64,000 nt of DNA, taken from positions 3,298,501 through 3,362,500 of the forward strand of contig NZ_CP051131.1 of the NCBI RefSeq assembly GCF_013378075.1. The letters are read 5' to 3'. A program made the translations under genes and the position numbers. The notes under the pieces are model-generated. The model was not told the DNA's origin. It did no database searches and saw only the letters and a program-made list of their open reading frames with translations. This stretch comes from Parasphingopyxis algicola. Its GTDB lineage: Bacteria; Pseudomonadota; Alphaproteobacteria; Sphingomonadales; Sphingomonadaceae. This document shows positions 26,405-35,993 of this stretch, in pieces. How positions within the stretch are numbered: the first letter of the stretch is position 1; each line of letters begins with the position of its first letter.

Positions 26405-27412
26405 CTATATGCGAACGAGCAGTTTTCCCGTGTTGCCGCCGGTATAGAGGAGGTTGAGCGCATCCGGTGCCGCGTCCAGCCCCTCGACGACATGGAGTGG
26501 CATGGTCAGCTTGCCGTCTGCGATCAGGCCGACCAGGATACTCATGACATCAGGCAGCCGGTCGGCATGGTCGAGGATGACGAACCCCCGGATCGTCAGC
26601 CGCCGCATGATGACGTTGCGGAACATGAAGGGGCCCGGCACGGGATCCTTCGCATTGTAGGAGGAGATCAGGCCGCAAATCACGACGCGGCCGAAATCCT
26701 TCATATGGGCGAGCGAGGCGTCCAGTATCTCGCCGCCGACATTTTCAAAGCAGAGATCGATGCCGTCCGGGCACAGCGCGCCGATCCGCCGCTCCACATC
26801 CTCCGTCTTGTAGTTGATCGCCGCATCGAAACCGAGTTCGTCCGTGAGCATCCGGCATTTGTCGCCGCTGCCGGCGATGCCGATCACGCGGCATCCCAAA
26901 AGCTTCGCAATCTGGCCGACCATCACGCCGACCGCGCCGGCCGCGCCGCTGACGACGATCGTGTCGCCTCCCTTGAGCTCGCCGATATCGTGCAGGCCGA
27001 CATAGGCGGTGGGGCCGGCGACGCTGAGCACCGCAAAGGCTTCGGCCAGATCGACCCCGTCGAGTGGCGGGAAAACCGAAAATCCCGCGCCGTCGCTGAC
27101 GATATGGTTGGCCCAGCTGTGCAGGCCGGCGGCATGGGCGCCGACCGGAAAGTCCGGATGCCGGCTTTCGACGATCTCGCCGAAGACGAAGCCGCGCATC
27201 GGCTCGCCGATAAGGACGGGCTCCATGTAGATGTCCCAGTCGCTGAGCCAGACGCGGTTGGTGGCGTCGAGCGAGAGATAGAGGGTCCGGAACAGGAATT
27301 CGCCGTCCTCCAGCGCGCGGACCGGTGTTTCGCGGAGGACGAAGGTGTTCGCGTCCACCATCTCCTTCGGCCGTTCGTTGAAATGCCAGCACCGTGCGAC
27401 GATCTCGCCCAT
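26405..27412 (-). CDS. NADP-dependent MDR-family reductase (CurA/prostaglandin-reductase-like)
   Basis: The 335-residue medium-chain reductase has no zinc-binding cysteines. The nucleotide fold GDTIVVSGAAGAVGVMVGQIAK is at about residues 149-170, followed by CFENVGGEILDASLAHM, and the C-terminus ends GNTGKLLVRI. The family reduces alpha-beta double bonds of enones or enoyl compounds with NADPH. The gene lies 31 bases downstream of the thiolase gene in the same direction, so the two are co-transcribed leftwards. In module C it might saturate an unsaturated ketone before or after carboxylation; this is inferred. Confidence 0.88.
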   Translation of the reverse strand: MGEIVARCWHFNERPKEMVDANTFVLRETPVRALEDGEFLFRTLYLSLDATNRVWLSDWDIYMEPVLIGEPMRGFVFGEIVESRHPDFPVGAHAAGLHSWANHIVSDGAGFSVFPPLDGVDLAEAFAVLSVAGPTAYVGLHDIGELKGGDTIVVSGAAGAVGVMVGQIAKLLGCRVIGIAGSGDKCRMLTDELGFDAAINYKTEDVERRIGALCPDGIDLCFENVGGEILDASLAHMKDFGRVVICGLISSYNAKDPVPGPFMFRNVIMRRLTIRGFVILDHADRLPDVMSILVGLIADGKLTMPLHVVEGLDAAPDALNLLYTGGNTGKLLVRI

Positions 27413-27443
27413 TCCCGCTCTCCTGTCTTGCCGCGGCCGGGCC

Positions 27444-28637
27444 TTATGCCCGTCCCGCCCGGTTCTCGTACAGTGTCACCACGCAGGCGCCGCCCAGCCC
27501 GATATTGTGTTGCAGCGCCAGCCGTGCGCCGTCCACCTGCCGTTCGCCCGCGGCGCCGCGCAGCTGGGTGACGAGCTCAAAGCATTGGGCCAGGCCCGTC
27601 GCCCCGAGCGGATGACCCTTCGACAGCAATCCGCCCGACGGGTTGGTTACGACCGTCCCGCCATAGCTGTTGTCGCCGTCGCGGATGAAGCGTTCGGCGG
27701 TGCCTTTCTCGGTCAGGCCCAGCGATTCGTAGCTCAGCAGTTCGTTGGCGGTGAAGCAGTCGTGGAGTTCGACAAGATCGATATCCGTCGGCCCGATCCC
27801 CGCTTCGGCATAAACGTTCCGGGCCGCGGCGCGGGACATGCCGGCGCCCACGGTGATCGCCAGATCGTCGCCGTCGAAGGAATCGGGCCGGTCGGTCGTC
27901 ATCGCCTGCCCGGCTATTGCGACATCGTCAGCTATTCCGTGCTTTTTTGCGAATTCCTTGCTGCATAGGACAGCTGCGGCAGCGCCGCAGGTCGGCGGGC
28001 AGCATTGCAGCCGGGTCAGCGGGCCGTACATCGGCGGCGAGGCGAGGATATCCTCAACGCTGAGCGGATCGCGGAACACGGCGAACGGATTCTTCGCGGC
28101 GTGGCGCCGCGCCTTTTCGGCGATCAGCGCGAAGGTCCGGTCCTCAGCGCCGTAGCGCCGCTGGTAATCGAGGCCGGCGCCGCCGAAGAGACGCAATGCC
28201 ATCGGGCTGTCGGACGGTCCGAGGCGTTTTTCGACGGTGTCGAGAAAGGGGTCGAGCGGATCGGGCCGGTCGTCATAGACGCTTGCGAGCGCCCCCTGGC
28301 CCATCTGCTCGAAACCGAGGGCCAGCACGCATTCGGCCGTGCCGCCGGCCACCGCCTGGCGGGCGAGGAAGAGCGCGGTCGATCCCGTCGCGCAATTGTT
28401 GTTCACGTTGACGATCGGGATGCCGGTCAGGCCGCTCGCATAGAGCGCGGCCTGGCCAGACGTGCTGTCGCCATAGACATAGCCGGCATAGGCCTGCTCG
28501 ATCCGGTCATAGTCCAGTCCGCCGTCGGCGAGCGCGTCGCCGACGGCGTCGCGCGCGAGACTCCGATAGTCGCGCGACCGGCGCGGCGTCGCGAAAGGCG
28601 TCATGGCGACGCCGGCGACGATGGCGGTGCGGGGCAT
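27444..28637 (-). CDS. Thiolase (acetyl-CoA acetyltransferase, SCP2/SCPx type)
   Basis: The 397-residue protein has the full catalytic set: Cys82 in NNCATGSTA, His292 in LHDCFTANEL, His342 in SKGHPLGATG and a C-terminal GGACVV cysteine. Unlike the thiolase-fold aldolase of module B, it is thus a real thiolase that splits a 3-oxoacyl-CoA with free CoA. The start at 28637 (MPRTAIVAGVAMTPF) is taken because GGAGA stands just upstream; the frame stays open 31 codons further. It is divergent from the MalT-like regulator. In module C it would cleave the 3-oxoacyl-CoA made by the carboxylase and CoA ligase. Confidence 0.92.
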   Translation of the reverse strand: MPRTAIVAGVAMTPFATPRRSRDYRSLARDAVGDALADGGLDYDRIEQAYAGYVYGDSTSGQAALYASGLTGIPIVNVNNNCATGSTALFLARQAVAGGTAECVLALGFEQMGQGALASVYDDRPDPLDPFLDTVEKRLGPSDSPMALRLFGGAGLDYQRRYGAEDRTFALIAEKARRHAAKNPFAVFRDPLSVEDILASPPMYGPLTRLQCCPPTCGAAAAVLCSKEFAKKHGIADDVAIAGQAMTTDRPDSFDGDDLAITVGAGMSRAAARNVYAEAGIGPTDIDLVELHDCFTANELLSYESLGLTEKGTAERFIRDGDNSYGGTVVTNPSGGLLSKGHPLGATGLAQCFELVTQLRGAAGERQVDGARLALQHNIGLGGACVVTLYENRAGRA

Positions 28638-28706
28638 CGATCGATCTCCAAAACCGGGTGAAAACGGGAAGCCGGACCGCTTTCGACGGGGTTCCCGGCG
28701 ATCGCA

Positions 28707-28727
28707 CCGCCCAAAAGGGTAGGGCGG
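28707..28727. promoter_or_regulatory. CCGCCC-N9-GGGCGG inverted repeat between thiolase and regulator genes
   Basis: CCGCCC (28707-28712) and GGGCGG (28722-28727) are perfect inverted arms with a spacer AAAAGGGTA. They lie in the divergent gap between the thiolase and the LuxR-type gene. The region also contains repeated GGGTAGGG / ACGGG runs up to 28760. G/C-rich half sites of the same kind occur before the carboxylase operon and the receptor of this module, so it may bind the same regulator. Confidence 0.4.
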
Positions 28728-28803
28728 CATGCCCCTTTCCCGTTAGAACGGGTAGGGTAACGGAAAGAATCGGCCGAAAAGGCCGTCGGAGAAGCGATAG
28801 CCT

Positions 28804-31434
28804 TTGGACTTGCGACGCGAAAACCTGCTCGAGAGAATCCGCGCCAGCGGTGCGCAGCTGATTCTCGTCCAGGCGCCGGCCGGCTATGGCAAATCGTCCC
28901 TGCTGCGCCAGCTCGCGGCGGAGGAAGAGGCCGCCGGTGGCCGGGTCGCCTGGATAACGCCGGTTTCGCAGGATTCCGATCTCTCGCGGTTCGTGCAGAT
29001 GTTCGTCGGCGCCGCCGAACGGCTGGTCGAGGAATCGGGCGGCGAATATACGGGCGCGCGCCGCGATATTCCCGGGCTGGTTGCCGCCATCAAGGGCTCC
29101 GCGCTGCTGCTGCTCGACGAATATGACCAGTTCGCGGACGGCCAGGCCGACGCCCTGCTCGAACGAATCATCGAAGCCCTGCCGCCGGGCAAGCGGATCG
29201 CCGTCGCGACGCGCGCCGTGCCCGATATCGCGAGCGCCCGGCTCAAGCTTTCTGGCCGGGCGATCATGCTGGGCAGCGTCGATCTGCGGTTCGATCTCGG
29301 CGAGGCCTATCAGTTCCTTGCCGAGCGCTGCCGGCTCGGTCTTGAGGAGGTCCGCCGCCTGCACAGGCGCATCGACGGCTGGCCCGCGGCGCTCCAGTTC
29401 ATCAACCTCTCGCTCTCCTCGACCAAGCAGGGATCGGCGACCGCCCTGCGCAGCGGCATGACGCACGAGGTGGTCGACTATCTCGCGCAGGAGGTCTTTT
29501 CGGCGCAGAGCAAGGAGACCCGCGAGGCGATGCTGGCGATCTGCCTTGCGGACCGGCTATGCGGCGAACTGGTCGATCACCGGCTCGGCGGCAAGACGGG
29601 CGGGGTGCTGCTCAATCGGCTGTGTGACGAGGGGCTGTTCCTCGATCCCGTCGACGGCGACAAGCATTGGTTCCGCTTTCACCCGTTGTTCGGCGATTTT
29701 CTGCGCGCACAGCTCAAGCAGGAGATCAGCGCCGAGGCGCTGGCGGACCGGCACGCCCACAAGGCCGAATGGTTCGCCGCGGCGGGGATGAACGAGGTCG
29801 CGATCAGCCATTACCTGGCCGCCGGCCACACCGAGAAGGCGGCCGAATGCCTCGAACAGGTCGCCGACCAGCTGGTGCGCGAGGAGCGGCTCGGCCTGCT
29901 GGTGTCGCTCCTCGAACAGCTGGGCCTCGAGATCGTCCAGGCGCGGCCCAAGCTGCTCGATGCGGCGATCATCGCCTATGGATTCCGCCGACAGTTCGCC
30001 AAGGCGCACAACCTGCTCAACCTGTGCGAGGCCGCGCTCGCCGAAACCGATGCCGACGCCGTGCAGCGCGCCGAACTCGAAGTGCTGCGGATTTTCGTGC
30101 TGGCCGCCGAAGACCGGGTCGCCGAAATGGGCGAGCGTGCCCGCGATGCGGAAAAATGGCTCACCGAGGACCAGCCTTTCTCGAAAGCCGTCGCGTTCAA
30201 TGCCTTCGCTTTCTGGCTCGGCACGCAGAGCCAGTTTCCCGAAGCGCACGACCTGCTGCTGCGGGCGGTGCCGCTCCACGAAAAGGCACAGAATTATTTC
30301 GGCCGGTCCTATGCCGATTCGATCCATGCCAGCCTCAAACTGTCAGAAGGGGAACTGGGCGAGGCGATCGACCATCTGCGGCGCGCGCTGCGCGAGATCG
30401 ACATGGAGGCGCCGGCCGGCATCCTTGCCGGAAGCGTGGTCGCCGCGCATCTCGGCGAGGCGCTGTACGAACGCAACAATCTCGTCGAGGCCGAGCAGGT
30501 CATCTCGGCCTATCTGCCCCTGATCCAGCAACAGTCGATCGTCGATCCCCTGTGCCTGGGCGTAGTGACTCTGGCCCGCATGGCCGCGCTCAAGGGCAAG
30601 AGCGAATATGCGCACGAACTCTATGAATATCTGATCAGTTCTGGGCACAAATACGGGCTGGCGAGGCTCGTCAATTGCGGCCGCGCGGAGCTCGTGCGCG
30701 AGGCGACGCTGCACGGCGATTTCGAGACCGCCGAGCGGCGGCTGCGCGCGCTCGGCGCAGATGCGCGGTTGCCGACCGAAGGGCAGCTGATCTTCGTCAG
30801 CGGTGAGCTCGAAGCGCAGCGGATCACCTATGCCCGCTTCCTCGTCCATAGCGGCCGGCACGCCGAAGCGCGGGCGGTGCTCCAGGCCGAAATCCGCACG
30901 GCATCGGTCAAGCGGCGCGTTCGCCGACTGATCCGGCTGAAGACACTGCTGGCGATCAGCCTGGAAATGGACCGGCAGCTGGCCCATGCGCGGCGGGTGA
31001 TGATCGAGGCGGTCGAACTGGCCGCGCCTGGCCGCATGCAGCGCATCTTTCTCGACGAGGGGTCGGCCGCGATCCGCATGCTCAACCACCTTGCCAGCGA
31101 AAATTTCGCGACGGCGCCGCAATGGGCCGAGGACGATGTGGCGCAGTATGTGAAGACGCTCGTCAAGCTCGGCGAAGGCGGCAGCATCGGAACGGACGAC
31201 AAGGGCGACGACCGGGAAATGGCGATCGAAGGCCCGAGCGAAAGCCTGACGCCGCGCGAAATCGATATTCTCCACTTTCTCGCCAAGGGCCATTCGAACC
31301 GGGATCTGGCCGATCGCCTCTCGGTTTCCCAGAACACGGTCAAATTCCACCTGCGGAACATCTTCGCCAAGCTCGACGCGGGTAATCGGATGCAGGCGGT
31401 CCAGGCGGCGCGGCACTTCAAGCTGATCGATTAG
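28804..31434 (+). CDS. MalT-like LuxR-family ATP-dependent transcriptional activator (module C)
   Basis: The 876-residue regulator starts with a STAND-type ATPase: Walker A APAGYGKSS (24-32) and Walker B LLLLDEYD (101-108). A winged-helix/arm region and a long helical repeat (TPR-like, about 330-790) follow, and the C-terminal LuxR helix-turn-helix runs from about 812 to 876 (SLTPREIDILHFLAKGHSNRDLADRLSVSQNTVKFHLRNIFAKL). MalT relatives oligomerise on binding inducer and ATP and activate catabolic operons. TTG is the start codon, with GGAG about 12 bases upstream. Position between the thiolase and the carboxylase operon suggests it controls both. Confidence 0.93.
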   Translation: MDLRRENLLERIRASGAQLILVQAPAGYGKSSLLRQLAAEEEAAGGRVAWITPVSQDSDLSRFVQMFVGAAERLVEESGGEYTGARRDIPGLVAAIKGSALLLLDEYDQFADGQADALLERIIEALPPGKRIAVATRAVPDIASARLKLSGRAIMLGSVDLRFDLGEAYQFLAERCRLGLEEVRRLHRRIDGWPAALQFINLSLSSTKQGSATALRSGMTHEVVDYLAQEVFSAQSKETREAMLAICLADRLCGELVDHRLGGKTGGVLLNRLCDEGLFLDPVDGDKHWFRFHPLFGDFLRAQLKQEISAEALADRHAHKAEWFAAAGMNEVAISHYLAAGHTEKAAECLEQVADQLVREERLGLLVSLLEQLGLEIVQARPKLLDAAIIAYGFRRQFAKAHNLLNLCEAALAETDADAVQRAELEVLRIFVLAAEDRVAEMGERARDAEKWLTEDQPFSKAVAFNAFAFWLGTQSQFPEAHDLLLRAVPLHEKAQNYFGRSYADSIHASLKLSEGELGEAIDHLRRALREIDMEAPAGILAGSVVAAHLGEALYERNNLVEAEQVISAYLPLIQQQSIVDPLCLGVVTLARMAALKGKSEYAHELYEYLISSGHKYGLARLVNCGRAELVREATLHGDFETAERRLRALGADARLPTEGQLIFVSGELEAQRITYARFLVHSGRHAEARAVLQAEIRTASVKRRVRRLIRLKTLLAISLEMDRQLAHARRVMIEAVELAAPGRMQRIFLDEGSAAIRMLNHLASENFATAPQWAEDDVAQYVKTLVKLGEGGSIGTDDKGDDREMAIEGPSESLTPREIDILHFLAKGHSNRDLADRLSVSQNTVKFHLRNIFAKLDAGNRMQAVQAARHFKLID

Positions 31435-31446
31435 CCGGCCGACCTA

Positions 31447-31460
31447 CCCACCCGGGTGGG
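31447..31460. promoter_or_regulatory. CCCACCC/GGGTGGG palindrome upstream of the carboxylase operon
   Basis: CCCACCCGGGTGGG is a perfect 14-base palindrome 90 bases before the first carboxylase gene, in the 115-base gap after the regulator. A near copy with four extra central bases lies before the module C receptor (40573-40590). As a hairpin it could also act as a terminator for the regulator gene, but no T-run follows. Confidence 0.5.
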
Positions 31461-31549
31461 GCCGTGGACGCGGTGCTGGGTCAGATGATTCTCTTGAACG
31501 ATGAAAAGGGGTGGGACGACCCGCCCGACGTTCGGGGGAGAGTGCGGTT

Positions 31550-33424
31550 ATGGGCCTGCTGGTCAATATCGACAATGGCGGTACGCTGACGGACATTTGC
31601 GCCTTTGACGGCGAAAGGACCGTCCATGCGAAAACGCTGACGACGCCGCACGACCTGACCGAATGCCTGATGGCCGGGCTGGAAACGCTCGGCGAGAGTC
31701 TCGGATGGGAAGGCGATCTCGTTCAGCTCGTCGCCGCGATCGACCATCTCCGCTATTCGACCACGCAAGGCACCAACGCCATCGCGCAGCGCAAGGGGCC
31801 GCGGCTCGGGCTCCTGGTCGCGAACGAGGCCCAGGCGGTCGCGATACGCGAGGCCGCGCCGGAGCTTTTCGCGGGACTGATCGATACGCGATGGGCGGCG
31901 ATCGACGGCGTTTCGACCCTGGAATCGGTTCAGGCCGTGCGCGCGCTGATCGCCGACGGCGCGAGCCGGCTCGTAATCTGTCTTGACGGCGATCGGGCCA
32001 CGGACGCCGAAGCCGACCTCCGGCGCGCGCTCTATGCGGCGTTCCCCCGGCATCTTCTCGGTGCCGTCCCGCTGCTGTTTTCGACCGACCTCGCCCCGGG
32101 CGCCGATGCGGTTCGCCGCGCCTGGTCGGGTTTGATCAACGCCTTTCTCCACCCGTCGATGGAGCAGTTTCTCCATCACGCGGAGGACAAGCTGCGGCGG
32201 CACCGCATCCGCAATCCGCTGCTCGTTTTCCGCAACGATGGCGGGTCGACCCGGGTTTCGCGCACCATCGCGCTCCATACCTATTCGTCGGGACCGCGCG
32301 GCGGCGCCGTCGGCGCGGCGGTGCTGGCGCGCCATTACGGGTTCGAGCGGTTCGTTTCGATCGATATCGGCGGCACGACGACCGACCTCGCCATATTCGA
32401 AAAGGGCGAGGTGGCCGAGCATCGCTTCGGCGACGTCGATGGCGCGCCGATCGCCTTTCCGGTCGCCGATGTGCGGAGCGTCGCGGTGGGCGGTGGCTCG
32501 GTCCTGTCGGTGGCCGAGGGCGAGATCCGGGTCGGGCCGGAAAGCATGGGCGCCCTGCCGGGCCCCGCCTGCTTCGGCCGCGGCGGCACGGCGGCGACGA
32601 TGACCGACGTCATGCTGTTGGCCGGCATTCTCGATCCCGATAGCTATTTCGGTGGCAAGCTGGCGCTCGACAGGGAGCGAGCCGAAAAGGCGGTGCGCGC
32701 CCATATCGCCGATCCGCTCGGCATCGATCTCGATCAGGCGATCGCGGCGGCAACGCAGGCTTATGAAGGGAAGATCGCCGATGCAATCGGGGATCTGGCA
32801 GGGGGCGGTGCGATCGACGCGATGATCGCCTTTGGCGGCGCCGGGCCGATGAGCGCGTGCGGCATCGCCGAGAAAGCCGATATAGGCCGCGTTGTCGTTC
32901 CGCGATTCGCCGCCGTGTTCAGCGCCTTCGGCATCGGCTTCAGTCCGGTCCGCCACGATCATGCGGAACCCGTTTCGGCCTTCGCGCCCGAGCCGGTCGA
33001 GCGAGCGCGCGCCGCTCTCGAGCAGCGTGCGGCGCGCGCGATGGAAAGCGAGGGGTTCGCGCTCGATGAATGCGAATTGCGATGGAGCGGGCTCGTCGGG
33101 TCCGGCGACGAGGCGCAATCCGTCCCATTGGACCAGGCGCCTACGGACGCCGCCGGTCTGGTCACCCTCGAGGTCGTTCGCGCCATCCCGGCGACGGCGC
33201 TCGGTCCGGCAAGCCAGTCAACCGAGAACGAAGCGGCGTCGGCGGAGCAGCGGGTGGCGATGGGCGGCATGCCGCTTTACCGGCTCGAAGCATTGTCTCC
33301 CGCCGATGGCGCGAGCGGCCCGTGTCTCGTCGAGGAGCAGTTCTTCACGGCCTGGATCCGCCCGGGCTGGCGCTTCGCGATTACCGGAAACCACGATCTC
33401 CTCGTCGAGCGGGAAGGAGCCTGA
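31550..33424 (+). CDS. HyuA-type subunit, ketone carboxylase ApcA-like
   Basis: The 624-residue protein is a hydantoinase-A/oxoprolinase-type ATPase subunit: DNGGTLTDICAFD (8-20) in the N-domain and the ASKHA core RFVSIDIGGTTTDLAIFEKGEV, with AVGGGSVLSV and GPACFGRGG further on. The ATG at 31550 follows GGGGAG and gives the family N-terminus. It opens a six-gene, mostly overlapping operon whose order and sizes (624, 136, 718, 753 and 245 residues, then a CoA ligase) parallel acetophenone carboxylase apcABCDE plus benzoylacetate-CoA ligase of Aromatoleum. The predicted role is ATP-dependent, biotin-free activation for carboxylation of a ketone. Confidence 0.85.
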   Translation: MGLLVNIDNGGTLTDICAFDGERTVHAKTLTTPHDLTECLMAGLETLGESLGWEGDLVQLVAAIDHLRYSTTQGTNAIAQRKGPRLGLLVANEAQAVAIREAAPELFAGLIDTRWAAIDGVSTLESVQAVRALIADGASRLVICLDGDRATDAEADLRRALYAAFPRHLLGAVPLLFSTDLAPGADAVRRAWSGLINAFLHPSMEQFLHHAEDKLRRHRIRNPLLVFRNDGGSTRVSRTIALHTYSSGPRGGAVGAAVLARHYGFERFVSIDIGGTTTDLAIFEKGEVAEHRFGDVDGAPIAFPVADVRSVAVGGGSVLSVAEGEIRVGPESMGALPGPACFGRGGTAATMTDVMLLAGILDPDSYFGGKLALDRERAEKAVRAHIADPLGIDLDQAIAAATQAYEGKIADAIGDLAGGGAIDAMIAFGGAGPMSACGIAEKADIGRVVVPRFAAVFSAFGIGFSPVRHDHAEPVSAFAPEPVERARAALEQRAARAMESEGFALDECELRWSGLVGSGDEAQSVPLDQAPTDAAGLVTLEVVRAIPATALGPASQSTENEAASAEQRVAMGGMPLYRLEALSPADGASGPCLVEEQFFTAWIRPGWRFAITGNHDLLVEREGA

Positions 33425-33426
33425 CC

Positions 33427-33837
33427 ATGCGTGTCTTCATCACCGACGCCCTCGCAATCGATCTCGACAGCGAGCAATGGATCTGCACCGGCTGCGACGC
33501 CGAACTCGGATCGGCGCGGGAGAACTACAAGAAGGGGCTGCGTGTCCGTCCGCGCGATCCGCGCGAGATCCACGCGCCGATCATCGATCCCGACCGTTAT
33601 GAATTCACCTTCGCGCCCGACCCCGAATGGGTGCGGATCGTCGAATATTACTGCCCGCACTGCGCCCGGCAGATCGAGGCCGAATATCTGCCGCCCGGCC
33701 ATCCGCCGGCGCATGACATCGATTTCGATCTCGATGCGCTCAAGGCCCAATGGGCGGACCGCGAGCCGCTTGCCGAGCCGGCGCTCGGTCCGGAATTCGT
33801 CGCGCCGCCGCATCATCACAAAAAGGGAGGCGGCTGA
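33427..33837 (+). CDS. Acetone/acetophenone carboxylase gamma-type Zn protein (ApcB/AcxC-like)
   Basis: The 136-residue protein has two zinc-ligand pairs: CTGC at about residues 17-20 and CPHC at about 76-79. The sequence is otherwise of the carboxylase gamma family (QWICTGCDAELGSARENYKKG; VRIVEYYCPHCARQIEAEYLPPGHPPAHDI). The gamma subunit is structurally required in acetone and acetophenone carboxylases. It is encoded two bases after the first HyuA gene, and its stop overlaps the next start. A longer open frame upstream of the ATG at 33427 is out-of-frame reading of the preceding gene. Confidence 0.88.
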   Translation: MRVFITDALAIDLDSEQWICTGCDAELGSARENYKKGLRVRPRDPREIHAPIIDPDRYEFTFAPDPEWVRIVEYYCPHCARQIEAEYLPPGHPPAHDIDFDLDALKAQWADREPLAEPALGPEFVAPPHHHKKGGG

Positions 33838-35993
33838 TGCAGCGCGTTTCCGTCGATATCGGCGGCACCTTCACCGATTGCTTTCTCGTCTGGGGCGACG
33901 ATTACGTCTCCGCCAAGGCGCTGACGACGCACCAGAATCTGGCGCTCGGCTTCAATGCCGCGCTCGGCCAGGCGTTCGAAGAGGTCGGCGTTTCGCTGGA
34001 AGAGGTCATGCGCGAGGTCGACAGCGTCCGCTACGCGACGACGCTCGGCACCAACGCGCTGATCGAACGGCGCGGGCCGGCCGTCGGGCTGATCACCACG
34101 GCGGGCTTCGAAAGCAGCATACCGCTGAGCCGCGGGCGCGGTTACGGCGAGGGTCTGTCCGATCGCTATCGCAAGGACCTGCCGATGGCCGAGCGGCCCG
34201 CGCCGATCGTGCCGATCCCGATGATCGCCGGCGTACGCGAACGGATGTCCGAGCGCGGCGAGGTGATCATGACCCTCGACGAGGACGATGTCCGCGCGCA
34301 GGTCAGGACGCTCGTTGACCGAGGCGCCCAGGCCTTCGTCGTCAGCCTCGTCAACTCGGTCGTCAATCCGGCGCACGAGCTGCGCGTCGAGGAACTCATC
34401 CGGTCCGAATATCCCGAGCATATGCTGGGCTCGGCGCCGATCATCCTCGCCCATCTCGTCGCAGGCCGGAAAGGCGAATATGCGCGGACATCCTCGGCCA
34501 TACTCGACGCCTTTCTCCACAAGGCGATGTATCTGGGCCTGTCGACGCTCGAACTGAACCTGCGCGAGAACGGGCATGAGCGCCCGATGCAGGTCGTCCA
34601 CAATTCGGGCGGCATGGCGCAGCTCAATTCGACCGACGCGCTCCAGACCATCCATTCGGGGCCGGTCGCCGGTATCGGCGCGTCCGAACATCTCGCCGCG
34701 GAGACAGATCTCGGCAACATCGTCTGCAGCGACATGGGGGGCACCTCCTTCGATATCGGGCTGGTCGTCGAGGGCGGCGTCAAATTCTACGATTTCAATC
34801 CCGTGATCGACCGCTGGATGGTCAACATCCCGATGGTCCATCTCGTCACGCTCGGCGCGGGCGGGGGATCGATCGCGCGCTACGACCGGTTGCGGCGGAC
34901 CGTCGCCGTCGGCCCGGAAAGCGCGGGCTCCGATCCCGGCCCGGCCTGTTACGACAAGGGCGGGCGCGAGGCGACGGTGACCGATGCCGATCTGCTGCTC
35001 GGCTATCTCGAGCCCGACAATTATGCGGGCGGGCGCATCGCGCTCAGCGAAAAGCGCGCGGCCGCGATGTTCAAGCGCAATGTCGCCAAGCCGCTCGGCA
35101 TCGACGAGATCGCCGCCGCCAAGCTCGTCAAGCAGAAGATCGATCACGACATGGCGAACGGCATCGCCCAGGAATTGCGCGCGCGGGGCTATGAGCCGCG
35201 CCAGTTCACCCTGCTCGCCTATGGCGGCAACGGCGCGCTCCATGCCTGCGGAATCGCCAACGCCATCGGGATCGAGAAGGTTCTGGTGCCGCCGTTCAGT
35301 TCGATCTTCTCGGCGGTCGGCGCGGGCAATATGGACCAGCTCCATATCCATGAACGCTCGCTCTACCTGCAAATCTACGACAGCGTGACCCGGGCGCTGC
35401 TCGACGATTTCGACGCGTTCAACGCGATCGTCGAGGGGCTGGAGGCACGGGGCCGCGCCGATCTGCAACGTCAGGGCTATGCCGACGGGGATATCGAACA
35501 CCGGCTCGAACTCGACATGCGCTACGGGAACCAGCTCGCCCAGACCGCGGTCGTCGTCGGCCGCAACCGGATCACGAGCAGCGCGGAACTGCTCGAGCTG
35601 ATCGAGCTGTTCGGACGCGATTACGGCAAGCGGTTCGGCGAAGGCAGCCAGGCGCCCGAAGCCGGCATTCGCGTCAACACGATCCGCGTCGCCTCCTATG
35701 TCCGGACCCCCAAGCTCCAGTTCAAGAAGGTGTTGCCCGCCGCCGACAGGCTGCGTCCGGCGCCCGAACCCGTCGAGCGCCGCGCCTGCCATTTCGTCGA
35801 TCACGACGGGCCCGTCGAAACCGGTTTTTACCGGCTCGAGGATCTCGAACCGGCGATGCTGGTGACCGGCCCCGCGGTCGTGGTCTCGGAATCGATGACC
35901 TTCCTCGTCGAACCCGGCTGGCGGCTCGCGATCGGCGACTATGGCGCGGGTTGGCTCGAACGCGTCGACACCAACAGCGGAGAACGGCCATGA
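33837..35993 (+). CDS. HyuA-type subunit, ketone carboxylase ApcC/AcxA-like
   Basis: The 718-residue protein has MQRVSVDIGGTFTDCFLVWGDD at the start, ATTLGTNALIERRG, the phosphate-binding VCSDMGGTSFDIGLV and LGAGGGSIA, and GSDPGPACYDKGG. This is the full hydantoinase-A architecture. It is about 95 residues longer than the other HyuA protein of the operon; acetophenone carboxylase likewise has two unequal HyuA-like subunits. The start overlaps the upstream stop (TGATG), with AGGGAGG before it. Expected role: ATP-dependent phosphorylation of bicarbonate or ketone enol in the carboxylase complex. Confidence 0.88.
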   Translation: MQRVSVDIGGTFTDCFLVWGDDYVSAKALTTHQNLALGFNAALGQAFEEVGVSLEEVMREVDSVRYATTLGTNALIERRGPAVGLITTAGFESSIPLSRGRGYGEGLSDRYRKDLPMAERPAPIVPIPMIAGVRERMSERGEVIMTLDEDDVRAQVRTLVDRGAQAFVVSLVNSVVNPAHELRVEELIRSEYPEHMLGSAPIILAHLVAGRKGEYARTSSAILDAFLHKAMYLGLSTLELNLRENGHERPMQVVHNSGGMAQLNSTDALQTIHSGPVAGIGASEHLAAETDLGNIVCSDMGGTSFDIGLVVEGGVKFYDFNPVIDRWMVNIPMVHLVTLGAGGGSIARYDRLRRTVAVGPESAGSDPGPACYDKGGREATVTDADLLLGYLEPDNYAGGRIALSEKRAAAMFKRNVAKPLGIDEIAAAKLVKQKIDHDMANGIAQELRARGYEPRQFTLLAYGGNGALHACGIANAIGIEKVLVPPFSSIFSAVGAGNMDQLHIHERSLYLQIYDSVTRALLDDFDAFNAIVEGLEARGRADLQRQGYADGDIEHRLELDMRYGNQLAQTAVVVGRNRITSSAELLELIELFGRDYGKRFGEGSQAPEAGIRVNTIRVASYVRTPKLQFKKVLPAADRLRPAPEPVERRACHFVDHDGPVETGFYRLEDLEPAMLVTGPAVVVSESMTFLVEPGWRLAIGDYGAGWLERVDTNSGERP

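Noticed and set aside
31447-31460. CCCACCCGGGTGGG as a terminator of the MalT-like gene
   Set aside because: The stem lacks a following T-run, and a related site occurs before the receptor at a similar distance to the start codon, so a regulatory role is preferred.
33816-35804. Very long antisense open frames (for example 33816-35804, 36743-38062, 40707-43295 on the minus strand)
   Set aside because: They mirror real genes in GC-rich sequence, have histidine/arginine/aspartate-rich low-complexity translations and match no family.
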